A stretch of DNA of 64,000 bases from CAMDKS01 sp964402975 (GTDB lineage Bacteria > Bdellovibrionota_B > Oligoflexia > Oligoflexales > RGVZ01), in contig CAYOEM010000011.1 of NCBI GenBank assembly GCA_964402975.1, positions 23,896 to 87,895 of the forward strand, in the 5' to 3' direction. The position numbers were made by a program, and so were the translations under genes. Shown here in pieces: positions 27,208 to 36,101 of the stretch. Position 1 is the stretch's first letter. Each line of letters opens with the position of its first letter. The notes under the pieces were generated by a model. The model was not told where the DNA came from. It searched no databases and worked only from the letters and a program-made list of their open reading frames with translations.

Positions 27208-28974
27208 CTATCTGTTCATAGTATATTTTTGATCTGCCAAACTAAAAAGCGGTTTCCAGGCAAGCCTGTTAATCAACACCAAAGCCAGCGCCATGGTCAA
27301 CACACTCGCGCATAAAACATCCATGTCGCCCGCCTCAGCAGACCTAGTAATAGTTGATCCGAGTCCATCTGCCACCAACAGCCTATTTCCATACCTCACA
27401 TACTCAGAAACAATGCTGGCATTCCAGGCTCCGCCAGCCGCAGTGACTACGCCCGTAACCAAACTCGGTATAACGGCTGGTATATAAATCCTAATCCATC
27501 GACCTAAGCGTGACATCCGAAAAACTTGTCCGACGTCCTTCAAATCATCTGGAATTAACTGCGCCCCTGCGATGACATTAAATAAAATATACCACTGCGC
27601 ACCAAGAGCCATGAGCAGGGTGCAACCGTAATCAAAGTCTAAACCAGTCCAGATAATCATAGAAATCACGAATGGGTAAATCATCGGCGCTGGGAAGGCG
27701 GCTAAAAGCTGCACCAGTGGCTGAGCCCTCGTTGAAAGTTTCTGATTCTTCCCGATTAATATCCCCAACGGAAGCGCCCATACAACGCTTATCGTCAGGC
27801 AAACCAGCGTCCTCAAAAACGTTAAACCCAGAGCCCTTGCAATTGTCAACCAATCACTCGACGACAACCCCCAACACATGAGGGCCACAGACTGCAACAA
27901 TCGAAGCGTCGGTACTAAAACAATTAACGAAATCCCAGCAATTAGGAACCTTCGTATGGGAGGCCAGACTGTAAGTAAAGCGGATAAATCAGGGACAGTG
28001 AGTCCGGGACGCTGAGCTGCATTCAACAAAATTAATTTTAGATGATTCCGAGGGTCTTCTGCCCTGACTAAAGCTCGAAGTTTGCGAAGCGCTATAGATC
28101 GTCTTAGAAACTGTAAAACCCATGATTTAGGTGGCGTGGGGCCTGCTTCATCTAATCTATATTTCATCGACCAAACACTAAGCGGATTCCAAAGTAGTCT
28201 ATCCGACAGGAAAATGATTAAGCACATAGCGAAAACTGCCGCTGCTGTTGCTTTATTGTTACCTTGTTCTATGGCTAACGCCATGTAACTACCAATCCCT
28301 GGCAAACGATAGTCCCTATGCCCGAGAGTAAACGCTTCACAAACTGTCAGGAAGAACCAACCACCGGCCATACTCATCATACTATTCCAAACCATTGGAA
28401 TAGCGGATGCGGGGAGCTCTATTCTTCGAAATATTTGCCAACGCGAATACTGATGAATTGTTCCGACTTCCAAAAGATCTTTTGGTAACGATTTTATAGA
28501 TCCATAAAACGCAAATGCTAAATTCCACGTTTGAGCCGTGAAGATCATCAATACACAACCTAATTCAAGACCTACATTGTTACCTGGGAAAATGGATATC
28601 ATAGCAAGAATTATGCCGGGCATAAAACCAAGCACAGGAATACCTTGTAAAACATCAAGCATCGGAATGATAATTTTCTCAGCGGTTTTATTCCTGGCAG
28701 CTAACCCACCAACGAACAAAGAAAATAGAAGAGAAAGCAAGTAGGCAAACAGTCCGCGAGCCAGAGACGTGAGAGCATAGACTGGGAGTATCGCAAGTGA
28801 TAAGTCTATTGGAGCTCTTCCACCCGACGCAGCTTGGGAGGGAGCGGCCCACTCTCGAGCAAATTGCACGAGTCCAATAAAAACGCTAATCACAACGACT
28901 GCGAGCACCACATCCACCCAAAGAGACTGCGGCGTGGACCTGGTTTCAACTTGTGTCTTTGAGAGATTTCTCAC
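27208..28974 (-). CDS. ABC transporter duplicated permease
   Basis: 588-residue inner-membrane protein with two tandem binding-protein-dependent permease domains (about 60-275 and 365-575). Each carries an EAA-type loop (LLEVGTIHQYSRWQIFRRI and LKDVGQVFRMSRLGRWIRI). This duplicated layout with an AAA-associated ATPase is the COG4986 anion-transport type, and one polypeptide replaces the usual permease dimer. GTG start with no clear ribosome site. It lies 51 bases downstream of the YceI gene, so it may be read through from the cytochrome operon. Confidence 0.88.
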   Translation of the reverse strand: MRNLSKTQVETRSTPQSLWVDVVLAVVVISVFIGLVQFAREWAAPSQAASGGRAPIDLSLAILPVYALTSLARGLFAYLLSLLFSLFVGGLAARNKTAEKIIIPMLDVLQGIPVLGFMPGIILAMISIFPGNNVGLELGCVLMIFTAQTWNLAFAFYGSIKSLPKDLLEVGTIHQYSRWQIFRRIELPASAIPMVWNSMMSMAGGWFFLTVCEAFTLGHRDYRLPGIGSYMALAIEQGNNKATAAAVFAMCLIIFLSDRLLWNPLSVWSMKYRLDEAGPTPPKSWVLQFLRRSIALRKLRALVRAEDPRNHLKLILLNAAQRPGLTVPDLSALLTVWPPIRRFLIAGISLIVLVPTLRLLQSVALMCWGLSSSDWLTIARALGLTFLRTLVCLTISVVWALPLGILIGKNQKLSTRAQPLVQLLAAFPAPMIYPFVISMIIWTGLDFDYGCTLLMALGAQWYILFNVIAGAQLIPDDLKDVGQVFRMSRLGRWIRIYIPAVIPSLVTGVVTAAGGAWNASIVSEYVRYGNRLLVADGLGSTITRSAEAGDMDVLCASVLTMALALVLINRLAWKPLFSLADQKYTMNR

Positions 28975-29025
28975 AATTGAACTGCTTTAGAGCTGTGCAA
29001 GCAATTAAAAATACATTGACCCAAG

Positions 29026-29604
29026 TCACTTTGAAACAGCCGTGAAGTCCGTGCTTACAGTTACCTCATCGGCGACCTTGACTCCAAGGTACTCCGGGAT
29101 CGCGATATTGTAATCTGAAATATGAAACTTCATGCTCGCTTTGACGTGAGCTTGCTTGCCACCGGTTTGATAGGACACACTCGCCTTCCCGGCGATTGAC
29201 CTCGTCACGCCGTGCAGCGTCAAATCACCTGAAAAATCAACGTCCACCGAATCTTTCGAATTAAGCCCCATTTTCTTGATTTCAAGTGTAGCATTCGGGA
29301 ATTTCTCAGTTTCGAGGTACTTCTTTTTCATATGTTCGTCGCGCAGGTCAATCCCCGTCTGGAATTGATTTAGGTCAACAACAAATTTCCCAAACAAATG
29401 ACCTTCTTTGAGATCGGCGCTACCAATAATCGTCGCATTTTTACCGTGAATCTTCAAAAATCCAGGTTTGCCCACTGCAAGAAATTCTACAGATCCAGGC
29501 TCTGGCTTGACTGTGAAGGCCGCCGCAGCTCGTTCGCTAGACATCATTACAGCAAAGAGTGCAGACAAAAGAAATGGACAGAAAAATTTTGAAGCACCAA
29601 TCAT
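29026..29604 (-). CDS. YceI family periplasmic protein
   Basis: 192-residue secreted protein with a signal peptide ending AAAAF. It has the lipocalin-like YceI pattern: a V-F-G-K-N start, DLRDEHMKKKYLETEKFP, LTLHGVTR and a final beta strand ending VTVSTDFTAVSK. YceI proteins bind isoprenoid or polyprenyl-like lipids in the periplasm and often sit beside cytochromes. GGAGG precedes the ATG. It is 35 bases downstream of the heme-tagged barrel gene, in the same transcription unit. Confidence 0.93.
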   Translation of the reverse strand: MIGASKFFCPFLLSALFAVMMSSERAAAAFTVKPEPGSVEFLAVGKPGFLKIHGKNATIIGSADLKEGHLFGKFVVDLNQFQTGIDLRDEHMKKKYLETEKFPNATLEIKKMGLNSKDSVDVDFSGDLTLHGVTRSIAGKASVSYQTGGKQAHVKASMKFHISDYNIAIPEYLGVKVADEVTVSTDFTAVSK

Positions 29605-29639
29605 TAACGAACCTCCAAGGAAATCTTGAAAACAAATTT

Positions 29640-30767
29640 TTAAATGCGGTAGTGCAACATCAAAGTTGCTACATTTCCAAGCTTTCTTGACCAGGTTTCA
29701 TCATATCGTAATTGACCCTGAGCCGTGAACTCCAGGTGAGGCCTAGGTATCCACTGTAGCCCTGGTCCATATTGATAAAAACGGGGATCAAACTCACCTT
29801 CCTGAGGCACTGAACTATCGTAAGAGGCGAAAAGATGAATCCCTTTCGAAAACTCCCAACCAATTTTGTTGTACGTTACCAGACGCTTATTGACCGGAGT
29901 CGACGGATCGTCTTTATCGGTAGGTTTTTTGATCTCATGATCAATTTCACTGAGAATATAAATCTCCTTGGTCAACCCGGCGATCGCAAAGAGTCCGTAA
30001 ATCTGCCGATCCCATATCAACCCTCGCCCGCCGTAGGCGCTGACTCCGATTTGTGACATGTTGCCGACGTACCAAGCGGTTCGTAGTGACCAGCCGCGTT
30101 CTTCATTTCCAAGCGCAAATTGCCCAGATCGCAGAATCGCATCAACGATGATCTCGCCTTTTTCACCAATGAATCCCGCCTCAAGATTATAACTCTCCCG
30201 ACCTTGGTTAAACCCGAGACCTTTGCGCGTGGCGATGGCGTGTTCTGGCGTTCGGATTCCAAAAGCCGGGAAAAAGCGCCCTAATCGCGCATAGACGTTG
30301 TCATTAACATTAGTCATCACGTAGTGGCTCTGTGTTTGAAGATCTGAATCATAAAATCCAACCGAGCCTATGGCTAAAATCTGATCCGTTAAACGAGCGC
30401 CCACTTCAAGCTCGACTTGCATCGGGAAGGCGCGATTCTCTTTAAATGCAACTGCATCCCTCGTAAAAGCCAAGGCTCTTACATCTCCGCCCACGATCAT
30501 ATTTTTAGGTATATTAACGTAACCATGAAACGGTTGATTTTCGTTTTTAAAAAACCACGTGGACATAAATTCCTCGGATGCCCCCTGTCCGTAGTCTGTG
30601 AGCGCACCCCCTCCAGTAGGGCTTACATGACAGGTAGAGCAACTTGCGTAGCCGTATCGTACGTTTTCAGGAAATGCGCTAGCTAGGCCCGAAAATAGCA
30701 ATATTGAGATAAGCGTTATCGTAGTTATTAATTTGTAGCCTTGATTAATAAGTTTGGTCTCAATCAT
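29640..30767 (-). CDS. Outer-membrane barrel-like protein with N-terminal heme-c motif
   Basis: 375-residue exported protein. After the signal peptide (1-31) the mature N terminus carries one CxxCH heme-attachment site (CSTCH, residues 43-47) followed by HVSPTGGGALTDYGQG. The remaining 300 residues alternate polar and aromatic residues, with many short beta strands and a terminal aromatic/isoleucine strand (LMLHYRI), as in outer-membrane barrels. Such a protein could bring a heme to or through the outer membrane. The start at 30767 overlaps the preceding cytochrome gene by eight bases. A longer frame to 30860 exists but would overlap it further and mask the signal peptide. Confidence 0.75.
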   Translation of the reverse strand: MIETKLINQGYKLITTITLISILLFSGLASAFPENVRYGYASCSTCHVSPTGGGALTDYGQGASEEFMSTWFFKNENQPFHGYVNIPKNMIVGGDVRALAFTRDAVAFKENRAFPMQVELEVGARLTDQILAIGSVGFYDSDLQTQSHYVMTNVNDNVYARLGRFFPAFGIRTPEHAIATRKGLGFNQGRESYNLEAGFIGEKGEIIVDAILRSGQFALGNEERGWSLRTAWYVGNMSQIGVSAYGGRGLIWDRQIYGLFAIAGLTKEIYILSEIDHEIKKPTDKDDPSTPVNKRLVTYNKIGWEFSKGIHLFASYDSSVPQEGEFDPRFYQYGPGLQWIPRPHLEFTAQGQLRYDETWSRKLGNVATLMLHYRI

Positions 30768-31086
30768 TTTTAGCCCCCGCCTTAACCCAGGCTTCAATGG
30801 CATTGATCTCGGCCGTTCCCAGCGGCTGGCCATATTTGGGCATTTCACCTGACTTAACAATACTGACTATGCCGCCAGTTTTTGCTTCTTCGGAAAATTC
30901 TTTGTAGGAGACTAGCGCTCCGTGGCAGTTTGCACATTTGGGAGTAATAATACGATTTCTGATCTCGCTAAATTTTGGGGGAAAAATTACCGAATCATCG
31001 TCGTTTAAGTGTCTATCGCCACAAGAGAAGACAGCGACACTAACGAGCATGGCCAGAGAATATATTGTAATGTTCCTTTGCAGCAT
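30760..31086 (-). CDS. Mono-heme cytochrome c lipoprotein
   Basis: 108-residue predicted lipoprotein (signal ends VFSC, Cys about 22). It has one heme-c site CANCH and a likely axial Met in GEMPKYG, so a small class I-like electron carrier tethered to a membrane. AGGGAG precedes the ATG. It is the first gene of the unit continuing with the heme-tagged barrel protein (eight-base overlap) and YceI. A promoter with an overlapping inverted repeat lies just upstream. Confidence 0.88.
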   Translation of the reverse strand: MLQRNITIYSLAMLVSVAVFSCGDRHLNDDDSVIFPPKFSEIRNRIITPKCANCHGALVSYKEFSEEAKTGGIVSIVKSGEMPKYGQPLGTAEINAIEAWVKAGAKND

Positions 31087-31094
31087 GCGCTCTC

Positions 31095-31118
31095 CCTAGA
31101 AATTTGTACCATTCTAGG
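31095..31118. repeat. Inverted repeat over the -10 of the cytochrome operon
   Basis: Arms CCTAGAA (31095-31101) and TTCTAGG (31112-31118) are perfectly complementary with a 10-base centre. They overlap the predicted -10 and start site of the minus-strand promoter, the position of a repressor operator. Confidence 0.5.
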
Positions 31119-31138
31119 ATAACTGTCTCGCGACTCAA
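31111..31138 (-). promoter_or_regulatory. Predicted promoter of the cytochrome/barrel/YceI unit
   Basis: On the minus strand TTGAGT (31138-31133) and TAGAAT (31116-31111) are separated by 16 bases, 25 bases before the start codon. The -10 overlaps an inverted repeat. Confidence 0.5.
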
Positions 31139-31300
31139 TCGCAATGAACGCTGCAGCGAGCTGCTCACTTATCAGCTAATCCTGGGTTAATCTTGTCAAC
31201 ATTTATTCAAACCAATGTTTTAATTATCAACTCACTCAAATTTTGCGAATTAAGGTAGTTTGCCCCGAGACCTGACAACTCTAAACATGCTCATGAACAA

Positions 31301-31332
31301 GGCGCACTGTGAGATTTCCCTCACAGTGCGCC
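31301..31332 (-). terminator. Hairpin downstream of the aldehyde dehydrogenase gene
   Basis: Perfect 13-base stem GGCGCACTGTGAG / CTCACAGTGCGCC with a six-base loop, 27 bases beyond the stop of the minus-strand dehydrogenase gene. The following minus-strand bases (TTGTT) form only a weak T-run, so it may be a terminator or a 3'-end stabiliser. Confidence 0.6.
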
Positions 31333-31359
31333 CAATTGATCATAAATAAAAAAGCTCGA

Positions 31360-32898
31360 TCAAATATCAAACTTGATACCCTGAGCCAGCGGGAGACTTG
31401 ATGAGTAATTAATCGTATTGGTTTGGCGTCGCATATAAGCCTTCCACGAATCTGATCCAGACTCGCGACCTCCACCCGTCTCTTTCTCACCGCCAAAAGC
31501 ACCGCCGATCTCAGCTCCAGACGTTCCAATATTTACATTGGCTATCCCACAGTCAGACCCCCAGGCCGCCAAAAAGGCTTCGGCTTGGCGGATACTATCA
31601 GTGAAAATGGCAGAGCTCAGGCCCTGCTTAACATCGTTTTGCATGTGAATCGCTTCGTCAACAGACCCCTCATATTTAATAAGATAGAGAATCGGAGCAA
31701 ATGTCTCCTCTTGCACGACCGGCATGGAGTTTTTAGCCTCAACAATGGCAGGCTTCACATAACATCCCGATTCAAATCCATCGAGAACTTCACCGCCAAA
31801 TATAACCTTGGCACCCTGCTCTTTAGCACTAGCAAGGGCGGACTGCATCATCTTAACCGCATCTTTGTCGATCAATGGCCCAACGTGATTTTTCTCGTCA
31901 AGGGGAGAGCCAATTCTAAGGCCACCGTAAGCCTTCAGCAGCATCTCTTTGACTTTGTCATAAATTGACGCGTGCACAATCAAACGACGCGTCGTGGTGC
32001 AACGCTGACCGCACGTGCCGACGGCACCAAAAACTACACCAGGGGCCGCTAACTGAAGATTAGCGTTTTCAGTCAAAATGATAGCGTTATTGCCACCCAA
32101 CTCAAGAAGAGAACGCCCAAGCCTTTTGCCAACAACTTCGCCGACTCGCTTGCCCATGCGACATGATCCCGTAGCAGACACGAGAGGGATGCGATCGTCA
32201 GAGAGCATGGGCTCTCCAACCTCTGATACATCTCCGATAAGCATCGCCAAAGTACCCTCAGGCACTTTATTTGCGGATAAAACGTCTTTAATAATATTGA
32301 AACACGCCACCGCCGACAAAGGAGTCTTCTCGCTTGGCTTCCAGATAGAAACATCACCGCAAACCATGGCGATGAAACTATTCCAAGACCAAACCGCCAC
32401 CGGGAAGTTAAACGCCGAGATAATTCCTACGATGCCAATCGGATGCCATTGTTCATACATCCGGTGCGATGGACGCTCGGAGTGCATCGTCAAACCATAG
32501 AGTTGACGAGATAGGCCTACTGCGAAATCGGCGATGTCAATCATCTCTTGAACTTCACCGAGCCCCTCCTGCAAAGACTTGCCCATTTCGTAGCTAACGA
32601 GCATGCCCAGAGGTTCTTTAAACTCACGCAGCTTATTTCCAATCTGTCGGACAACTTCACCACGTTTTGGTGCCGGAACTTTTCGCCACTCGACGAAAGC
32701 CTGCTGAGACTGCTTGACCAGAGCATCGTAATCGGCTCGCGATGCCTTATAAATTTTTCCGATAAGTTTGCCGTCGACGGGGCTGTAGCTCTCAAAAATG
32801 CCGTGCTTTTTTGAGCCGAGGCTACGCGTTCCCGAGTGAACACTGTCCATCTCACCTCGTATGCCTAATTTGTTCAAAAAGTCAGTTGAAATGGTCAT
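31360..32898 (-). CDS. ALDH7-family aldehyde dehydrogenase (aminoadipate-semialdehyde type)
   Basis: 512-residue NAD-dependent aldehyde dehydrogenase closely matching the antiquitin/ALDH7A1 group. ELGGNNAI, the catalytic Cys in GQRCTTTRR, and GGAFGGEKETGGGRESGSD are all characteristic. The usual reaction is oxidation of alpha-aminoadipate semialdehyde (piperideine-6-carboxylate) in lysine breakdown, or protective aldehyde oxidation. The start at 32898 follows GGAGGAGG; an in-frame ATG eight codons upstream lacks this. No lysine-pathway genes are adjacent, so the pathway is inferred from family only. Confidence 0.94.
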   Translation of the reverse strand: MTISTDFLNKLGIRGEMDSVHSGTRSLGSKKHGIFESYSPVDGKLIGKIYKASRADYDALVKQSQQAFVEWRKVPAPKRGEVVRQIGNKLREFKEPLGMLVSYEMGKSLQEGLGEVQEMIDIADFAVGLSRQLYGLTMHSERPSHRMYEQWHPIGIVGIISAFNFPVAVWSWNSFIAMVCGDVSIWKPSEKTPLSAVACFNIIKDVLSANKVPEGTLAMLIGDVSEVGEPMLSDDRIPLVSATGSCRMGKRVGEVVGKRLGRSLLELGGNNAIILTENANLQLAAPGVVFGAVGTCGQRCTTTRRLIVHASIYDKVKEMLLKAYGGLRIGSPLDEKNHVGPLIDKDAVKMMQSALASAKEQGAKVIFGGEVLDGFESGCYVKPAIVEAKNSMPVVQEETFAPILYLIKYEGSVDEAIHMQNDVKQGLSSAIFTDSIRQAEAFLAAWGSDCGIANVNIGTSGAEIGGAFGGEKETGGGRESGSDSWKAYMRRQTNTINYSSSLPLAQGIKFDI

Positions 32899-33066
32899 TT
32901 GGCCTCCTCCACGTCTGGTCAAATTCGGGCGCTATTTTAAGGCCCCAGAGTCTACACTTAAATTCCCTTCAATTTCTACAAACTTCCCGCTACTATCTGA
33001 TCTTCCAGACGAAACTCTGAAGGGCCTCGGCCGATTTAAAAACCCTCGAAAAGGCTCATCTGCGCC

Positions 33067-34302
33067 ATGTCAGTCGCCCCACTAATTGCAAGACGCTATC
33101 TGATATCAACAGGATCCAGTCGCTATCTGTCTTGGATGACCGTACTTTCAATCGTTGGAATCAGTATCGGCATCGCCGCCATGATCGTCGTTCTTGCCGT
33201 AATCAACGGTTTTGAGACTCAGCTTAGAGACCGCTTTCTGGCTGCCAATGCGCACGTCCTCGCCTTCCAATTTCCGGCCGGGATTTCGGATCCAGTTGCC
33301 TGGTCAAACCGAATAAAACGCGACTTCGGCCCTGAACTTAGCGGAGTGAGTCCGTTTGTTCACTCTGAAACCATGGCCACAAAAGATGGTCTGATGCACA
33401 ACATCTTGGTCCGGGGCATCCATCCAACCTTTCGCAAAGCGGCTCAGGATCTCACCCCGTACGTAAGACCACCCGGTGCACTTGACGAACTCAATGTCTC
33501 TTTTGAGGCTGGCAGCAATTACACCGGCCCAAGACCCATCATCGTGGGCGTTGGTTTGATGTCACTTCTGCAGTCAAAGGTTGGTGATACGATCAATCTG
33601 ATTGCGCCCGAGTCATCCTCGGTTGGTGAGATTCGCGGGTTCAAAGTTGTCGGGGTTTATGACTCAGGTTTGAAGCATTACGATAATCGTATTGGAATTA
33701 TGGCTCTCTCGGATGCTCAGGCTTTTTTCAAGATGAATAACCGAGTCCATGGTCTGGAAATCGGATTAAAATCACCCAAAAAATCCACCGAAATAGCCGA
33801 CCGTATGGCGCTCAAATATAACCTGACCATAAAAGAATGGCAGTCTTTCAACAAAGAGCTATTTGAGAGCATGAACATGGAGAGGGCCGTTATAGCGCTG
33901 ATTGTCGCCTTGGTGGGATTTGTCGCTGGATTTAATATCCTAACCACTCTTTTCATTACTGTGACCCAAAAACAGCGATCCATCTCAGTTCTCAAAGCGA
34001 TTGGAGCTTCCAATCGAGACATCCTCAGAATCTTCCTGTTTCAAGGATTTTTGTTCGGAACCATCGGAGCAATTCTTGGAATCATTCTAGCTTTCATTAT
34101 TAGCAAGATTCTGGAGACGTTTGAGATTGTAAACCTGCCAGACTTATATCTTCTGGCCAGACTGCCGGTAACCTATGATTGGAGCGTCTACCTCAGTATG
34201 GCGATGGGTGGCTGCTTGATTTGTGTGCTGGCTGGCCTTTATCCAGCCTGGGTGGGAAGCCGAGTCAACATCGTTGAAGGCTTCAGAGGGCAGAAGGCCT
34301 AA
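33067..34302 (+). CDS. LolC/LolE-type lipoprotein-releasing permease
   Basis: 411-residue inner-membrane protein of the FtsX/LolC family. One N-terminal membrane helix (about 22-45), a large periplasmic domain (about 50-270) and three C-terminal helices are visible. In LolCDE such subunits extract mature lipoproteins from the inner membrane for delivery to the outer membrane. The N-terminal motif IARRYLIS and the helix segment VLSIVGISIGIAAMI fit the group. No lolD ATPase or second permease is adjacent, so one type may form a homodimer with a distant LolD. The many lipoproteins here are plausible clients. Confidence 0.88.
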   Translation: MSVAPLIARRYLISTGSSRYLSWMTVLSIVGISIGIAAMIVVLAVINGFETQLRDRFLAANAHVLAFQFPAGISDPVAWSNRIKRDFGPELSGVSPFVHSETMATKDGLMHNILVRGIHPTFRKAAQDLTPYVRPPGALDELNVSFEAGSNYTGPRPIIVGVGLMSLLQSKVGDTINLIAPESSSVGEIRGFKVVGVYDSGLKHYDNRIGIMALSDAQAFFKMNNRVHGLEIGLKSPKKSTEIADRMALKYNLTIKEWQSFNKELFESMNMERAVIALIVALVGFVAGFNILTTLFITVTQKQRSISVLKAIGASNRDILRIFLFQGFLFGTIGAILGIILAFIISKILETFEIVNLPDLYLLARLPVTYDWSVYLSMAMGGCLICVLAGLYPAWVGSRVNIVEGFRGQKA

Positions 34303-34416
34303 CCCATCGTAAGGGCCTGTAATTAATGTTTAATTTTTACGTGACCTATGCTAGCCTAGAACGTGAGGCTGTGCAGAAGGACAAGCCTCTGACAACCTGT
34401 ATGAGGACGTCCCAAA

Positions 34417-35247
34417 GTGGCCAAGTACAAAAAAAAGAAAGTCAGCGCCACGGAGCCAAAGCCGAGCTCAAAATCTCCCACCGCGATCAAAGCAGCGTCC
34501 CCGTCCCAAACTAGTACTGGGGGAGACTCAAAGAAACCCAAGCGCGTAGCCTCAGGGTCACTAAAACTTCAGTTTGCCGGTGATCTTATTCTCGTGAAAA
34601 ACGCCCAGAAGTCTCTTGGTGGATTATTTAAGCGCTATGCAGCTTTATTTGAGACTCTGGCCAACTTACCAAAAGAGGACCGTGGCCTAGCTTATAAAGT
34701 ATTCACTGGCCTTATGCTCACAAGCCACGCCAAAAAAGCTCCGAAGGCAGAAACTCGCCGAGAGCTTTTTGAGTTAAAAAACCAGCTTTTTCTTTCCATT
34801 GCCAACGACCGGTCTCTGCGCAGGAAAGTCGAATTCAAATATCTGGTGAGCAAAAACTTTAGAGTGGTGAAGTACTGCGAGAGTTGTCAAAAGACAAACT
34901 CTGAGGCCAGTACTGAAAAGCATAAATGGAAATACTGTAAACAGTGCGACGTCGATCACAACTTTTATAATCTCCTCTCCATGGAGACGAGATTCCCTCA
35001 GGGATTTGCAAGAATATTCATTTCCAATGATCAAATAGGAAAGTTGGAACATTTCAGATTGCCGCGCAGGGTTGCTGTGGACACTTTGAAAGAAGAGGCC
35101 ATCATCGATCAGTTCCATTACAACACACGCAACCTTGACGCCATAGAGCTTGACTCTGTGATCGCACTTCACAAAAAGCTTATGGTGCAACCCGCTAGCT
35201 CGCCATCCAGCGCTCGCGCCAAGCCCCTCGGTTCGCCGAGCAAATAA
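34417..35247 (+). CDS. Zinc-ribbon protein with basic low-complexity tails
   Basis: 276-residue cytoplasmic protein that I do not recognise. The first 50 residues are Lys/Ser/Pro/Thr-rich and positively charged, and the last 20 are Ser/Ala/Pro-rich. The core (about 50-255) is helical and contains two Cys-x2-Cys knuckles (CESC and CKQC) 21 residues apart, a probable zinc ribbon. Basic tails and a zinc ribbon suggest nucleic-acid or ribosome association, but that is inference. GTG start with GAGGAC upstream. It converges with the PDZ-thioredoxin gene after four bases. Confidence 0.7.
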   Translation: MAKYKKKKVSATEPKPSSKSPTAIKAASPSQTSTGGDSKKPKRVASGSLKLQFAGDLILVKNAQKSLGGLFKRYAALFETLANLPKEDRGLAYKVFTGLMLTSHAKKAPKAETRRELFELKNQLFLSIANDRSLRRKVEFKYLVSKNFRVVKYCESCQKTNSEASTEKHKWKYCKQCDVDHNFYNLLSMETRFPQGFARIFISNDQIGKLEHFRLPRRVAVDTLKEEAIIDQFHYNTRNLDAIELDSVIALHKKLMVQPASSPSSARAKPLGSPSK

Positions 35248-35251
35248 GATT

Positions 35252-36067
35252 TTACTTGGTTGGCTTGATTGGCTTTGCTGCTGCAAGCGCGACTTTAGCT
35301 GCTTCTTCTAAATCCTCACCAGCACCGACTGTAGCAAACATGACTTTGCCATCTTTACCAATAACGCTGATCATAGGAATAGCTGACGCCATCCACTCTG
35401 CCGTTGCCTTACCATCGGGGTCGCGAAGGACGGTAAACTTCGGTTTCACCCGGTTGGAATAGGCCTTCAAGGTCTCTTTATCTTCATCACTAATAGCCAC
35501 GACCGCGATTTCAGGATTCGCCGCGGCAAACTCAGATAACCTTGGGTGACTTGCGCGGCAAGCTGGACACCATGTTGCCCAGATCTCAACTAAAACCACG
35601 CGTCCAGCCAAAGCTTTCAAACTTCCGGGTTCTTTGCCCTCAATCACATCAAGGTCAAATTTCGGCGCTGGCTTTCCAACCAGACGATCTCGAAGTAGCT
35701 TCAGTTCATCAGGTCGCACAACTAATTTCAAACTTTTCGTGATCGTTTTCTTATCTCGCAAAAGTTCAACTTTTACGGTTTGTCCAATGCCAGACGCTTG
35801 AATGATTGAAATAAGCTCCTGAGGATCTTTGACTGCTTTTCCGTCAATTTTGAGAACCTCATCACCGACTTTAAATCCAGCCCCTTCGGCGGGCGTATTG
35901 GGTATTACGCCTTTTACCAAGACTCCGCTCGTGCCGCGCTCTATTCCGATTCCAAGCCAAGGTTTGCCAGCAACAGCCGACTTACGATCTTGGGCTTTAG
36001 TGGGTGTAATAATCCACGCTGAAGAAACAATAAAACATGCCAGTAAAGCTGCGAATGCTCTAAACAT
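35252..36067 (-). CDS. PDZ-thioredoxin (TlpA-like) fusion protein
   Basis: 271-residue exported protein with a signal peptide (1-25). A PDZ domain follows (about 32-115; GVLVKGVIPNTPAEGAGFKVGDEVLKIDGK, shown here only by its ends GVLVKG and VLKIDGK). A TlpA/ResA-like thioredoxin domain (about 130-265) has the active site WATWCPACRASHP. The thioredoxin would act in the periplasm on disulfides, for example in cytochrome c maturation. The PDZ module probably recruits it to a partner's C terminus. The pairing of these two domains in one short protein is uncommon. Single gene, transcribed toward the zinc-ribbon gene. Confidence 0.88.
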   Translation of the reverse strand: MFRAFAALLACFIVSSAWIITPTKAQDRKSAVAGKPWLGIGIERGTSGVLVKGVIPNTPAEGAGFKVGDEVLKIDGKAVKDPQELISIIQASGIGQTVKVELLRDKKTITKSLKLVVRPDELKLLRDRLVGKPAPKFDLDVIEGKEPGSLKALAGRVVLVEIWATWCPACRASHPRLSEFAAANPEIAVVAISDEDKETLKAYSNRVKPKFTVLRDPDGKATAEWMASAIPMISVIGKDGKVMFATVGAGEDLEEAAKVALAAAKPIKPTK

Positions 36068-36101
36068 TGGCCTAGCCTCGAATAGTAAAGTTATCAGCCG
36101 A

